Positions 24,063 to 31,463 of a DNA stretch of 32,866 bases are shown here, one piece after another. A model generated the notes under the pieces. It was not told the DNA's origin. It was given only the letters and a program-made list of their open reading frames with translations, and searched no databases. A program made the translations under genes and the position numbers. How positions within the stretch are numbered: position 1 is the stretch's first letter; each line of letters begins with the position of its first letter. Origin of the DNA: JAAAOZ01 sp964496595 (GTDB lineage: Bacteria > Chloroflexota > Anaerolineae > B4-G1 > SLSP01); assembly GCA_964496595.1 (NCBI GenBank), contig CAZCAI010000033.1, positions 1 through 32,866 of the forward strand, written 5' to 3'.

Positions 24063-24718
24063 GCGACTTGCTCATCCCCTTTCTCTTCCTCAGAACTCGC
24101 GCCGACCCAATCCTGTGATTCCTCTGAAGCTGTCTTAGGCGTCGGTTGCGGCTCCGGCTGAATGACGGGCGGTTTGCCCGTGGGCTTTGCCACCTTGATG
24201 CGAACCTCTGGCTTGCCATAAACCTGCAATCCCAGGTCATCGGTCAGCACCGATTGCACGACTTCCATCAATTGTCCGGCCCGCTCAGGTACATTAATGC
24301 CGGCGGAGACTTCGACATCCACCGTCGCCTGCACCTTATCGCGCTTAGCATTGAGCTTTGGCTCGACTTCCAAGACGCCCGGGAGCGGATCTAGTTTGTA
24401 CTTAAGCTGCTGGATGATGCTGTCGGTCTCGATGGTGGCCATGCCGCCGCGCACCTGCTGCACGCGGATGTAACTTTTGCGCTTGGGGCGCAATTCCACA
24501 TAGAGCACCAAAAGCGCGACGATGTCGAAGATTAAAGCGATGACGATCCCGCCCGCAAGGCGCCAGCCAGGTTGAAGCCGTCCAAAATAGGCTCCCCAAT
24601 CCGCCAACCAGTCACCCACATCTGCCAAAATGATGTGCGGGATGACGGCGGTGGCCGTGACCAAGACGATCAAAACCAACAACGTCAGCACCACGACGAC
24701 ACGGTTAAAGATGTTCAT
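24059..24718 (-). CDS. AmaP-like membrane anchor (Asp23-family associated)
   Basis: The 219-residue protein has two membrane helices (about 5-30 and 50-74) followed by a cytoplasmic Asp23/YloU-like domain: GGMATIETDSIIQQLKYKL, then LEVEPKLNAKRDKVQATVDVEVSAGINVPE. It ends in a Pro/Glu-rich tail. This is the layout of alkaline-shock-response membrane anchor proteins (AmaP), which in Firmicutes tether Asp23 to the membrane. AGGAGG lies 7 nt before the ATG. It overlaps scpB by 4 nt. No separate asp23 is visible. The 202 nt upstream, to the UbiD-family gene, hold no clear promoter or repeat. Confidence 0.8.
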   Translation of the reverse strand: MNIFNRVVVVLTLLVLIVLVTATAVIPHIILADVGDWLADWGAYFGRLQPGWRLAGGIVIALIFDIVALLVLYVELRPKRKSYIRVQQVRGGMATIETDSIIQQLKYKLDPLPGVLEVEPKLNAKRDKVQATVDVEVSAGINVPERAGQLMEVVQSVLTDDLGLQVYGKPEVRIKVAKPTGKPPVIQPEPQPTPKTASEESQDWVGASSEEEKGDEQVA

Positions 24719-24920
24719 TGATTACCTCCTCAGTTGATGTGATTAACTTGATGCGCTGAACAAAAGTATCACTTGCCCCAGATAGGCAAGTCATACGCTT
24801 ACGAAAGGGGGACAACCTGAAACGACTGCCCCAAAGGACTGGACAACGTTCAAATGGCAGCATCGGCCGCCTCTTATACTACGATCAGAATGTCACAAAG
24901 TCTTAAATTTATCGCCCCTT

Positions 24921-26219
24921 CTACTCCCCGCCATAGTGCACGCGACGATAGCCCTCAGGGGATGCGCCCCACGGAATGGTCGCATCCAATCCCATCTTCG
25001 ATGTGCGCGCCTTTTGACCCGGCGTCTGGCGCGCGGAGGGATCTAAGCTGGAGCTGGGCTGATCGTGATAGACGCAGAGATCATCATCGGCCTGAAAGCG
25101 CGTCGCAATGGCCCAGGCGACGTCCTGCGCGGCGTAGAGATCGACGTCTGTATCGACGACGACGACGTGCTTCAGCGAGCGATGGCCGCGAAACGCCGCC
25201 TCGATGGCGCGTTGACCATCCTCGGGGCCGCGTTTTTCGATCTGCACAACGGCGTGGAGCCACGAGCAGCCTCCCGGCGTGATGTAGACGCCCGTGCACG
25301 TGGCGACCTTGTTCACCTCGGCGAAGATCGTCGGCTCGCGCGGCATCCCCATCAGATTCTTGTGCTCCATCCCGGCGGGCAGCAGCGCGTGGAAGATGGG
25401 ATCGCGCCGGTGGGTGATCGCCGTGACGCGAAAGACGGGTTGGCGGCGCGTGGTGTCCATCGTGCCCGTGAGATCTGGAAAGGGGCCTTCGGCGGCGAAC
25501 TCGTGGGTCAGGACGCCCTCCAAAACCAACTCGGTCTCGGCGGGAATCTCCAGCGGCTGTGTGCGACAGCGCACCGTCGGTGTCTCCGCCATCGCCTGCG
25601 CGACGGCCAACTCGTCCACGCCCTTCGGCGGCGACATTGCGGCCGCCAATAAAACATGCGGTGGCGCCCCGATGCAGACCGCCATCGGAAGGCCGGATTC
25701 GACCTTCTGCCACGCCGTGTGCGTGCCGCGCCCCTCCACAATCCGCCCGACGAGCCGCTCGTGATCCAGGCGCATCAAGCGATGGAAGGCCAAATTGCGC
25801 CCGCACGCCGGATCGTGGATCACGGCCACGCCGGCGGTGATGTACGGGCCGCCATCCTCCGGGTGATAGCGCGGGATCGGCACGCGGATCAGATCCACCT
25901 CCGGCTCGATCACCTCCTGGCACGGGGCTGTCCCCATCGCCATCGGGGCGGCCGTCGGTTGGGGATGCGCGAGCGCTTCGGCCATGCGCGGCGTCAGCTC
26001 AGCGACTTCGCAACCCAGCGCGCGGGCAAAGTGCACCCGCCGCGCGACGTAGCCCGAGGCGAGTCGCCAGCCCGGAAAGCCCGTCAGATGCTCGAAGAGC
26101 AGCGCGTCGTCGTGCTCGGCCACGATTTGCGCCACCTCGAACGTCGGATCCACCGGACGTGTAATCCGCTGAATTTCGTCATCCGTCTCTAATTGCTCCA
26201 AAAAAGTCCGTAGATTCAT
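24921..26219 (-). CDS. UbiD-family prenylated-FMN-dependent decarboxylase
   Basis: The 432-residue protein matches UbiD-type (de)carboxylases, which use prenylated FMN to decarboxylate aromatic or unsaturated acids. Supporting segments are LRTFLEQLETDDEIQRITRP at the start, EVDLIRVPIP, GPYITAGVAVIHDP, FAAEGPFPDLTG, MGMPREPTIF and HVVVVDTDVDLYAAQDVAWA. The open frame extends 36 codons further upstream, but that stretch is hydrophobic and unlike family N-termini, so MNLRTF at 26219 is preferred although its ribosome binding site is weak (AGGTGGGGG about 14 nt away). UbiX, which makes the cofactor, is not in the window. The substrate cannot be predicted; UbiD itself in quinone synthesis is one option. 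Confidence 0.88.
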   Translation of the reverse strand: MNLRTFLEQLETDDEIQRITRPVDPTFEVAQIVAEHDDALLFEHLTGFPGWRLASGYVARRVHFARALGCEVAELTPRMAEALAHPQPTAAPMAMGTAPCQEVIEPEVDLIRVPIPRYHPEDGGPYITAGVAVIHDPACGRNLAFHRLMRLDHERLVGRIVEGRGTHTAWQKVESGLPMAVCIGAPPHVLLAAAMSPPKGVDELAVAQAMAETPTVRCRTQPLEIPAETELVLEGVLTHEFAAEGPFPDLTGTMDTTRRQPVFRVTAITHRRDPIFHALLPAGMEHKNLMGMPREPTIFAEVNKVATCTGVYITPGGCSWLHAVVQIEKRGPEDGQRAIEAAFRGHRSLKHVVVVDTDVDLYAAQDVAWAIATRFQADDDLCVYHDQPSSSLDPSARQTPGQKARTSKMGLDATIPWGASPEGYRRVHYGGE

Positions 26220-26382
26220 TTTGTGATTATGCCCCCACCTGATTTCACTTAGTGGCTTTTCATTCCTGACCACCATCCTGACCACCAATTCTAAGTATAG
26301 CATGAAAAATGGCATAGAGACAATCACGCTATGACGAGCGCCGCCGTCTTATCGCTTCTTCTATTATCCGTGGCTCCGTGGC

Positions 26383-26410
26383 TGGAACTTTTAGAGATTC
26401 ATGGTATAGT
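26383..26410 (+). promoter_or_regulatory. Possible promoter for rpsD
   Basis: TGGAAC (26383-26388) and TATAGT (26405-26410) are 16 nt apart, giving a leader of roughly 90 nt before the rpsD ATG. The -10 is good and the -35 weak. A long leader would fit S4 autoregulation, but I recognise no defined structure in it. Confidence 0.35.
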
Positions 26411-26504
26411 AAGTAACTGCCGCGGCAGGCAAATAAGGCACGAGAATGCCGACATTAGGATAAGTTATAGGCATTTTCCAACACATAAGGAGCTTCAAAG
26501 AAGT

Positions 26505-27110
26505 ATGGGACGTTACACAGGCCCGAGAAATAAATTATCACGACGTGAAGGCGTTGATCTTTTCGGCAATGGCGGCGAGAGTCTACAGCGCCGGCTGGAT
26601 CAACCCCCGGGGATGCACGGTCGCTATTGGCAGCGGCGCCGGCAGAGCGCTTATGAGCAACAGCTTCGCGAGAAGCAAAAAGTGAAGCGAATGTATGGGA
26701 TGCGCGAAAAGCAATTCCGCCGCTTCTTCCAAATGGCCCGGCGCGCTAAGGGACTTACCGGTGAGGCGCTGCTCAAGCTGATCGAGCGCCGCTTGGACAA
26801 CGTGGTCTATCGTTTGGGATGGGCGCGGACACGCCCGCAGGCCCGCCAATTTGTGACGCATGGTCACATCCAGGTAGATGGCCGGCGCGTGAATATCCCC
26901 TCCTATATCGTCGATCCAGAACAGGTGATTTCCTTGAAGAACAAGATTACGAAATCGCCCGATGTGCAAGAGTTGCTCGATAGCGGTCGCCCAGTGCCGG
27001 CATGGCTTCAGGCTGACGGCGGCGTGGGGCGGGTTCTCCGCGAACCAGCCCGCGAGGAAATCGACGCAGTAGTCGACGAGCAGATGATCGTGGAGTTCTA
27101 CTCGCGATAA
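26505..27110 (+). CDS. rpsD: Ribosomal protein S4
   Basis: S4 is a primary 16S rRNA-binding protein that nucleates 30S assembly. The 201-residue product starts MGRYTGPRNKLSRREGVDLF and has the S4 RNA-binding domain (LIERRLDNVVYRLGWARTRPQARQFVTHGHIQVDGRRV). The N-terminal zinc-binding cysteines of some S4 proteins are absent, so this is the C-minus form. The frame is open upstream to 26331, but the family start and AAGGAG (12 nt before) favour 26505. The gene stands alone, away from rpsM, rpsK and rpoA with which it is often grouped, and has its own strong terminator. Confidence 0.95.
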   Translation: MGRYTGPRNKLSRREGVDLFGNGGESLQRRLDQPPGMHGRYWQRRRQSAYEQQLREKQKVKRMYGMREKQFRRFFQMARRAKGLTGEALLKLIERRLDNVVYRLGWARTRPQARQFVTHGHIQVDGRRVNIPSYIVDPEQVISLKNKITKSPDVQELLDSGRPVPAWLQADGGVGRVLREPAREEIDAVVDEQMIVEFYSR

Positions 27111-27146
27111 TCTGCACCTCGTCACACCAAATCGAAGTAATGTTAC

Positions 27147-27185
27147 AGGAGGTTGTTCTAATTAGAACAACCTCCTCTTTTTTTC
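27147..27185 (+). terminator. Strong intrinsic terminator of rpsD
   Basis: A perfect 13-bp stem (AGGAGGTTGTTCT, 27147-27159; AGAACAACCTCCT, 27164-27176) with an AATT loop is followed by CTTTTTTTCT. The left arm contains a full Shine-Dalgarno sequence and the right arm its complement, but no start codon follows. Confidence 0.92.
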
Positions 27186-27190
27186 TATCC

Positions 27191-27290
27191 ACCCCTTGAG
27201 AAGGTTACATGAGGGTTTTGGCCTTCGGGAATCGTGTGCGGTCAGAAGATGGCGCGATTGACAGACGCCGGCTTAACTTTCGTAAGGGGT
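27191..27290 (+). repeat. Dispersed intergenic repeat, copy E (degenerate)
   Basis: The 100-bp element is bounded by ACCCCTTGAGAAGGTTA (27191-27207) and TAACTTTCGTAAGGGGT (27274-27290), an inverted repeat with 14 of 17 pairs. Size and ends match copies A-C; the left interior (ACATGAGGG) resembles copy B (CATAGGA). It starts immediately after the rpsD terminator and, with it, occupies most of the 280-bp gap before surE. Confidence 0.55.
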
Positions 27291-27390
27291 GCGGGTACAT
27301 TGCACCTCAAGCATTACATGGTATCCTTGACATAGTGGACATTTTGATTCCGCTATGATTGAGTTATCAAAGATGGGGATGTAAGCAGCT

Positions 27391-28194
27391 ATGACCAAAC
27401 CGCTGATTGTGTTGACCAATGATGACGGCATCCATTCCAAGGGATTGGAAGCCGCCGCCCTGGCGTTGGCGCCGGTGGGCGAGGTGTTGATCGTGGCGCC
27501 AGATCGTCAATGGTCCGGCGCCGGGCGCTCGATGCCCCAGGATGTGACGGGGAAACTAGAACAACACCTGCACCGCATCCCAGAGACCGAGATCACCGCC
27601 TACGGCGTCGATGCGTCGCCCGCGCTGTGCGTCGTCCACGCGATCTTGGAAATCGCGCCCCGGACGCCTGATCTCGTTGTCTCCGGCATCAACTTTGGCG
27701 AAAACCTCAGCATCGAGGTCACGATCTCCGGCACGGTGGGCGCGGCCTTAGAAGCCGCCGCCTTCGGCATCCCTGCGCTGGCCGTCTCGTTAGAGATGCC
27801 TATTGCGGAGCAGTTGAGCAATCACGAGGAGAAGGATTTCGCGGCGGCGCAGGCGTTCACCACGCGATTCGCGCGCAAGCTCCTGCACGGCGATCTCCCT
27901 TACGACACCCACATCCTCAACATCAATGTGCCCATCACGGCCACGCCGGAAACGGCCTGGCGCTTGACGCGCCTCGCGCATCACCGCTACTATTACCCGC
28001 TCCCCCCGGATCGCGATAATGGTAGCGGACGTCCCGGTTATCGGCTCTTGCACGATCCCGCCGTTACCGATCCCGATTCTGATATTCGGGCGCTCAGCGT
28101 CGACCGCGTCGTCTCCGTCACGCCGCTCTCGATGGATATGACCGCGCGGACAGATTTCGGCTCGATAGAGGAGTTTTTGCACCAGACGCTTTAA
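27391..28194 (+). CDS. surE: 5'/3'-nucleotidase SurE
   Basis: SurE is a metal-dependent phosphatase that removes phosphate from nucleoside monophosphates and is associated with stationary-phase survival. The 267-residue protein has the metal-binding N-terminus LTNDDGIHSKG with D11-D12, the serine in APDRQWSGAGRSMP, and SGINFGENL with the metal-binding asparagine. A further family segment is GTVGAALEAAAFGIPALAVSLE. Length is usual. The ribosome binding site is weak (GGGGA about 10 nt away). It lies between repeat copies E and B. A TTGACA at about 27328 has no well-placed -10. Confidence 0.95.
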   Translation: MTKPLIVLTNDDGIHSKGLEAAALALAPVGEVLIVAPDRQWSGAGRSMPQDVTGKLEQHLHRIPETEITAYGVDASPALCVVHAILEIAPRTPDLVVSGINFGENLSIEVTISGTVGAALEAAAFGIPALAVSLEMPIAEQLSNHEEKDFAAAQAFTTRFARKLLHGDLPYDTHILNINVPITATPETAWRLTRLAHHRYYYPLPPDRDNGSGRPGYRLLHDPAVTDPDSDIRALSVDRVVSVTPLSMDMTARTDFGSIEEFLHQTL

Positions 28195-28218
28195 ATTGTA
28201 TGGAAATTTAGATCAGGA

Positions 28219-28317
28219 ACCCTTGCGAAGGTTCATAGGAACCTTGACAAACAGATCACCTGTTTGCTGCGCCTCATAGATGCTGTTTGAGGTTACCTGC
28301 GCAACCTTCGCAAGGGT
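28219..28317 (+). repeat. Dispersed intergenic repeat, copy B (best-preserved ends)
   Basis: The 99-bp element has perfect 15-bp terminal inverted repeats, ACCCTTGCGAAGGTT (28219-28233) and AACCTTCGCAAGGGT (28303-28317). Inside, CAAACAG-ATCAC-CTGTTTG and CCTCA-TGAGG can form hairpins, but these pairings are not kept in copy C. It aligns end to end with copy C at the same length. It lies between surE and the next gene, ending 12 nt before that gene's ATG. Confidence 0.85.
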
Positions 28318-28329
28318 AAGTTCAAAAGT

Positions 28330-30843
28330 ATGGAACGATACAGCCAAGTTTTCCGCTTTCAAGAAGGCAAAAAGAGCGATCCGCCCTCGCCAGAGGCCGC
28401 GGTTGCGCTGACGCCGCCGGGCATCACGCCTGTGGCCGGTGAGCAACTCGCCATTCTGGTAGATCTCTTCCCTTTCGTCCCTTATCGCAGCCGCGAGATC
28501 CGCGTGTTGACCGAGGGCACTTATTGGAGTTCGTCGGGCAGCATTGTGGCGCGCTTGCGCCGCGCCTTGGCTGCCGCCAACCGTCATCTGGTGCAGAGCA
28601 ACCAGGAGGCCGAGGCCGGGCAGAAGATCTCCGGCAGCCTCACATGCGCCATCTTCACCGGTGAGGAGCTTTTTATGGGCCACATCGGGCCGGCGCACAC
28701 CTTCATCGTGCCCGCCCGGCGCGAGCTGCTCGTCTACCCGCAGCGGGATCGCCTGCTCATGCCGCTCGGCGGCGCCCTGCCGCCCGTTATCCACATCGAC
28801 TACACCACACTTGAGACCTCGACGACGGTGATGTTAGCCACGCGCGCCATCGCGGAGGCCCAATCGCGCGACCGCTGGCAAAATCTCCTGGTCGAACCGG
28901 ACCTCGAGGAGGCGCTGGCGCAGATCAATGCCACAGCGGCGGAGAGTGGTACGTCAGGCAGTCTGGTGCTCGTGCGGATACTGAGCGATGCGCAGGCGGC
29001 GGCGATGTCGCTGCCGGAGCCGCGTCGTGGGATGCAGATCTTCCACAAGCAAGCGAAGCCCGCGCCCGCGATGGCCACGCGGAAGGACGCGCCGAGCACA
29101 GCCCCGGTTGCAGCGCCTCACTCAAAGACCCCCGCGCCGACCACATCAACGGCGGCAGATGTCGACCTACAGGCGCCCCCGCCTCCCCCCCCCTCCGCTC
29201 CGGCGTCAGCTTCCGGCCCGAAGCTGGTGCCCGCGTTCCTGCAACCTCGGCCTTCAAGGCACGAGTTTGCGCAGACGCTCATCATTCCCACACCTGAAAT
29301 CGCCGAAGACGAAGATGAGGCGAAAATCGAGCCAGAGGAGCAAGTGGAAAGTGCTCCAATCCCGGCTACGGAGGTCCCGGCTGATGTCACACCGGATGTA
29401 GCAAGAATCGAAACGCCTCAGATTGCAACGGAAGAAACGACAGAAGGTACAGAGGAACCAGAAGCGCCCGCGCCGGAGAAGCCACGCCGTCGCATCAAGA
29501 TGCCGGCAATCCGGTGGGTTAACGTGCGCCAGCGATTGCCCCAACTCTCGTGGCCCACATTCAAGCGCGAGCGGAAAGCGCCGCGCGTCAGCCTCAAGGA
29601 GCGGCTCAAGCGCGCGGGGCAGATTCTGCTGCCCGGCGAGTTAATCGATCTCCCGCCGGCCCAACGGCGCGCGACGCCTGCCGAGCGTTCGTCGGTGATG
29701 TCGGGCGTGGCGCTGGGCCTGCTGCTGATCGTCGCCGCCATCACCGCGACGATCTACTTCCAATTCGGCGGGGAGGCGCGCGCGCAGGAGATGCTGGAGC
29801 AGGCCCAGGAGGTACGAGAAGGGGTCTACGACAGTCAGCAGGAAGCGGAGTGGCGGCGCTTGTTACACCTCTCCGAACAGATCATCACCCTCGATCCCCA
29901 AAATACTACGGCCAGGCAATTCCGCGATGAGGCGATGACAGCCATCGATTCGATACAGAATGCCGCTGTGCTGAAAGCTTATCGGCTGCTGAACTTAGGC
30001 ACAGCGCCCGTCCCACGGCGCTTGCTGGTGGCCAATGGCTGGATCTACGTGCTCAACACCGCGACCGACGAGGTCATCGGCCTGGAGCTGACGCCGGAGG
30101 GCATTGCCCCGGTTGCCGAAGCGCCGACGACGATCATCAAGCAGGGCCAGACCTTCTACGGGGAGCCGGTGGAACATCTCGTCGATCTGGCCTGGGTTCC
30201 GCCCAGCTCCAACTTCCGGGATGGCGCGATCTTCATCTACAGCGAGGGCGGCACGCTTTACTTCTACGAGCCGACGCTGGGGCCAGGCAGCATCACGCAA
30301 CAACACATCCAGGGCGAGTTAGGTCCTGGCGCGGTCACGTTGATGGAAACCTACGGCGAGAAGGTCTATCTCGTCCAGCGACAGGAAAATCAACTCCTGA
30401 CCTACGAGCCGATCAATGGCATCTACGATGCGCCGCGCGGCTACTTCGCGCCGGAGATCGCGCCCTACCTCCAGGAGACGTTAGACATCGCCATCGATGG
30501 GCGCGTCTATCTTTTGATGGGCGATGGGCGCGTGCAGGCCTATTTCGATGGCACGCCGGATCCCTCCTTCGAGATCAGGAATCTGCCCGATATCAATTTC
30601 CAGCCTATCGTGATAGCGACCGAGGAGACGACCGATCGCGACACAATTTATCTGGGCGATGCGCAAAACGAGCGCATCATCGTGCTGAACAAGCGTGGGG
30701 AATTCCTGCATCAGTTCCGCCTCCCCGGCGAGGAACTGGCGCGCTTGGAGGCGATCACGGTGAGCGCACAACCGCCCGTCCTGTACATCTTAGCCGAAAA
30801 TCAGCTCTACGCGGCGCCTATCCCCGAATTTGTCAGTCAATAG
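28330..30843 (+). CDS. Membrane-anchored protein: degenerate PP2C-like domain, linker, transmembrane helix, beta-propeller
   Basis: The 837-residue protein has four parts. Residues 1-225 resemble a PPM/PP2C phosphatase fold (GSLTCAIFTGEELFMGHIGPAHTFIV; TTVMLATRAIAEA; SGSLVLVRI), but the acidic metal-binding positions (DG, GDSR) are missing, so it is probably catalytically inactive. Residues 230-390 form a Pro/Ala/Glu-rich linker with low complexity. One membrane helix follows a basic stretch (GVALGLLLIVAAITATIYF, about 457-475). The rest is outside the membrane: a short helical part with a TPR-like look, then repeated strands like an NHL/beta-propeller (RLLVANGWIYVLNTATDEVIGLEL; RVYLLMGDGRVQAYF; TIYLGDAQNERIIVLNKRGEF). 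A scaffold or sensor across the membrane is my inference. The only purine run upstream is the repeat's AAGGGTAAG. Confidence 0.75.
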   Translation: MERYSQVFRFQEGKKSDPPSPEAAVALTPPGITPVAGEQLAILVDLFPFVPYRSREIRVLTEGTYWSSSGSIVARLRRALAAANRHLVQSNQEAEAGQKISGSLTCAIFTGEELFMGHIGPAHTFIVPARRELLVYPQRDRLLMPLGGALPPVIHIDYTTLETSTTVMLATRAIAEAQSRDRWQNLLVEPDLEEALAQINATAAESGTSGSLVLVRILSDAQAAAMSLPEPRRGMQIFHKQAKPAPAMATRKDAPSTAPVAAPHSKTPAPTTSTAADVDLQAPPPPPPSAPASASGPKLVPAFLQPRPSRHEFAQTLIIPTPEIAEDEDEAKIEPEEQVESAPIPATEVPADVTPDVARIETPQIATEETTEGTEEPEAPAPEKPRRRIKMPAIRWVNVRQRLPQLSWPTFKRERKAPRVSLKERLKRAGQILLPGELIDLPPAQRRATPAERSSVMSGVALGLLLIVAAITATIYFQFGGEARAQEMLEQAQEVREGVYDSQQEAEWRRLLHLSEQIITLDPQNTTARQFRDEAMTAIDSIQNAAVLKAYRLLNLGTAPVPRRLLVANGWIYVLNTATDEVIGLELTPEGIAPVAEAPTTIIKQGQTFYGEPVEHLVDLAWVPPSSNFRDGAIFIYSEGGTLYFYEPTLGPGSITQQHIQGELGPGAVTLMETYGEKVYLVQRQENQLLTYEPINGIYDAPRGYFAPEIAPYLQETLDIAIDGRVYLLMGDGRVQAYFDGTPDPSFEIRNLPDINFQPIVIATEETTDRDTIYLGDAQNERIIVLNKRGEFLHQFRLPGEELARLEAITVSAQPPVLYILAENQLYAAPIPEFVSQ

Positions 30844-30869
30844 CAAGCTCGATAGCGACAGGAGGCCCT

Positions 30870-31463
30870 ATGGCACAGCCCCAAACGATCCGCACCTTTA
30901 TTGCATTGCCGCTCTCAGCAGAGATCACAAGGCAATTGGGCGAGATCCAGAGCGTTTTGAGCCGGCGCTGCCCGCACCAGAGCGTCCGCTGGGTCGATCC
31001 CCAACGCATCCATCTCACGCTCTTCTTCTTGGGGGATATTGTGCCGGAGCTACGGCCCCAGGTCGAGGAGGCGTTGGGCGTGGTGGCCCGCAATGTGGGG
31101 CCGTTCACCTTCGAGGTGGCAGGGCTGGGCGCTTTCCCGCGAATGAGCCGGCCCCGCGTGCTGTGGGTCGGCATCGAGGAGCCGACGCAGCGCCTGGCGC
31201 TTTTACATCAGGCGGTCAACGACGCGATGGAGGCGGTGGGCTTTGAGCGGGAGACCCGTCCATACTCGCCGCACTTGACTTTGGGGCGCGTGCGACGGGG
31301 TGCATCTGGCCGTGATGTCCAGCAGGTTGGCGAAATCGCTCAGGAGATCGAGGTTGGTTACCTGGGCGAGGTCACGGTCTCAGAGATGATCTTCTTTCGC
31401 AGTATCCTCAAATCGACCGGGGCGGAGTACATTCCCCTGAAGACCTTCGCCCTGGGCCGATAG
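30870..31463 (+). CDS. thpR: RNA 2',3'-cyclic phosphodiesterase (2H family)
   Basis: The 197-residue protein is a 2H phosphoesterase with both catalytic tetrads, H48-L-T50 (RIHLTLFFLGD) and H135-L-T137 (SPHLTLGRVRRG). It starts with IRTFIALPLSAEI, typical of ThpR (earlier called 2'-5' RNA ligase). Members hydrolyse 2',3'-cyclic phosphate ends of RNA. AGGAGG lies 4 nt before the ATG, and the gene follows the propeller gene by 26 nt, so it may be co-transcribed. Its last 84 bp overlap the convergent glycosyltransferase gene on the other strand. Confidence 0.93.
   Translation: MAQPQTIRTFIALPLSAEITRQLGEIQSVLSRRCPHQSVRWVDPQRIHLTLFFLGDIVPELRPQVEEALGVVARNVGPFTFEVAGLGAFPRMSRPRVLWVGIEEPTQRLALLHQAVNDAMEAVGFERETRPYSPHLTLGRVRRGASGRDVQQVGEIAQEIEVGYLGEVTVSEMIFFRSILKSTGAEYIPLKTFALGR

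Noticed and set aside
26331..26504. N-terminal extension of S4
   Set aside because: The extra frame is unlike any S4, contains the likely promoter, and the family start with a ribosome binding site is at 26505.
27328..27356. Promoter for surE using TTGACA and TATGAT
   Set aside because: The spacing is about 21 nt, too long for a standard sigma70 promoter.
28219..28317. Copy B as a structured RNA gene with internal hairpins
   Set aside because: The internal pairings (CAAACAG/CTGTTTG) are not kept by compensatory changes in copies A and C, so only the end symmetry is supported.
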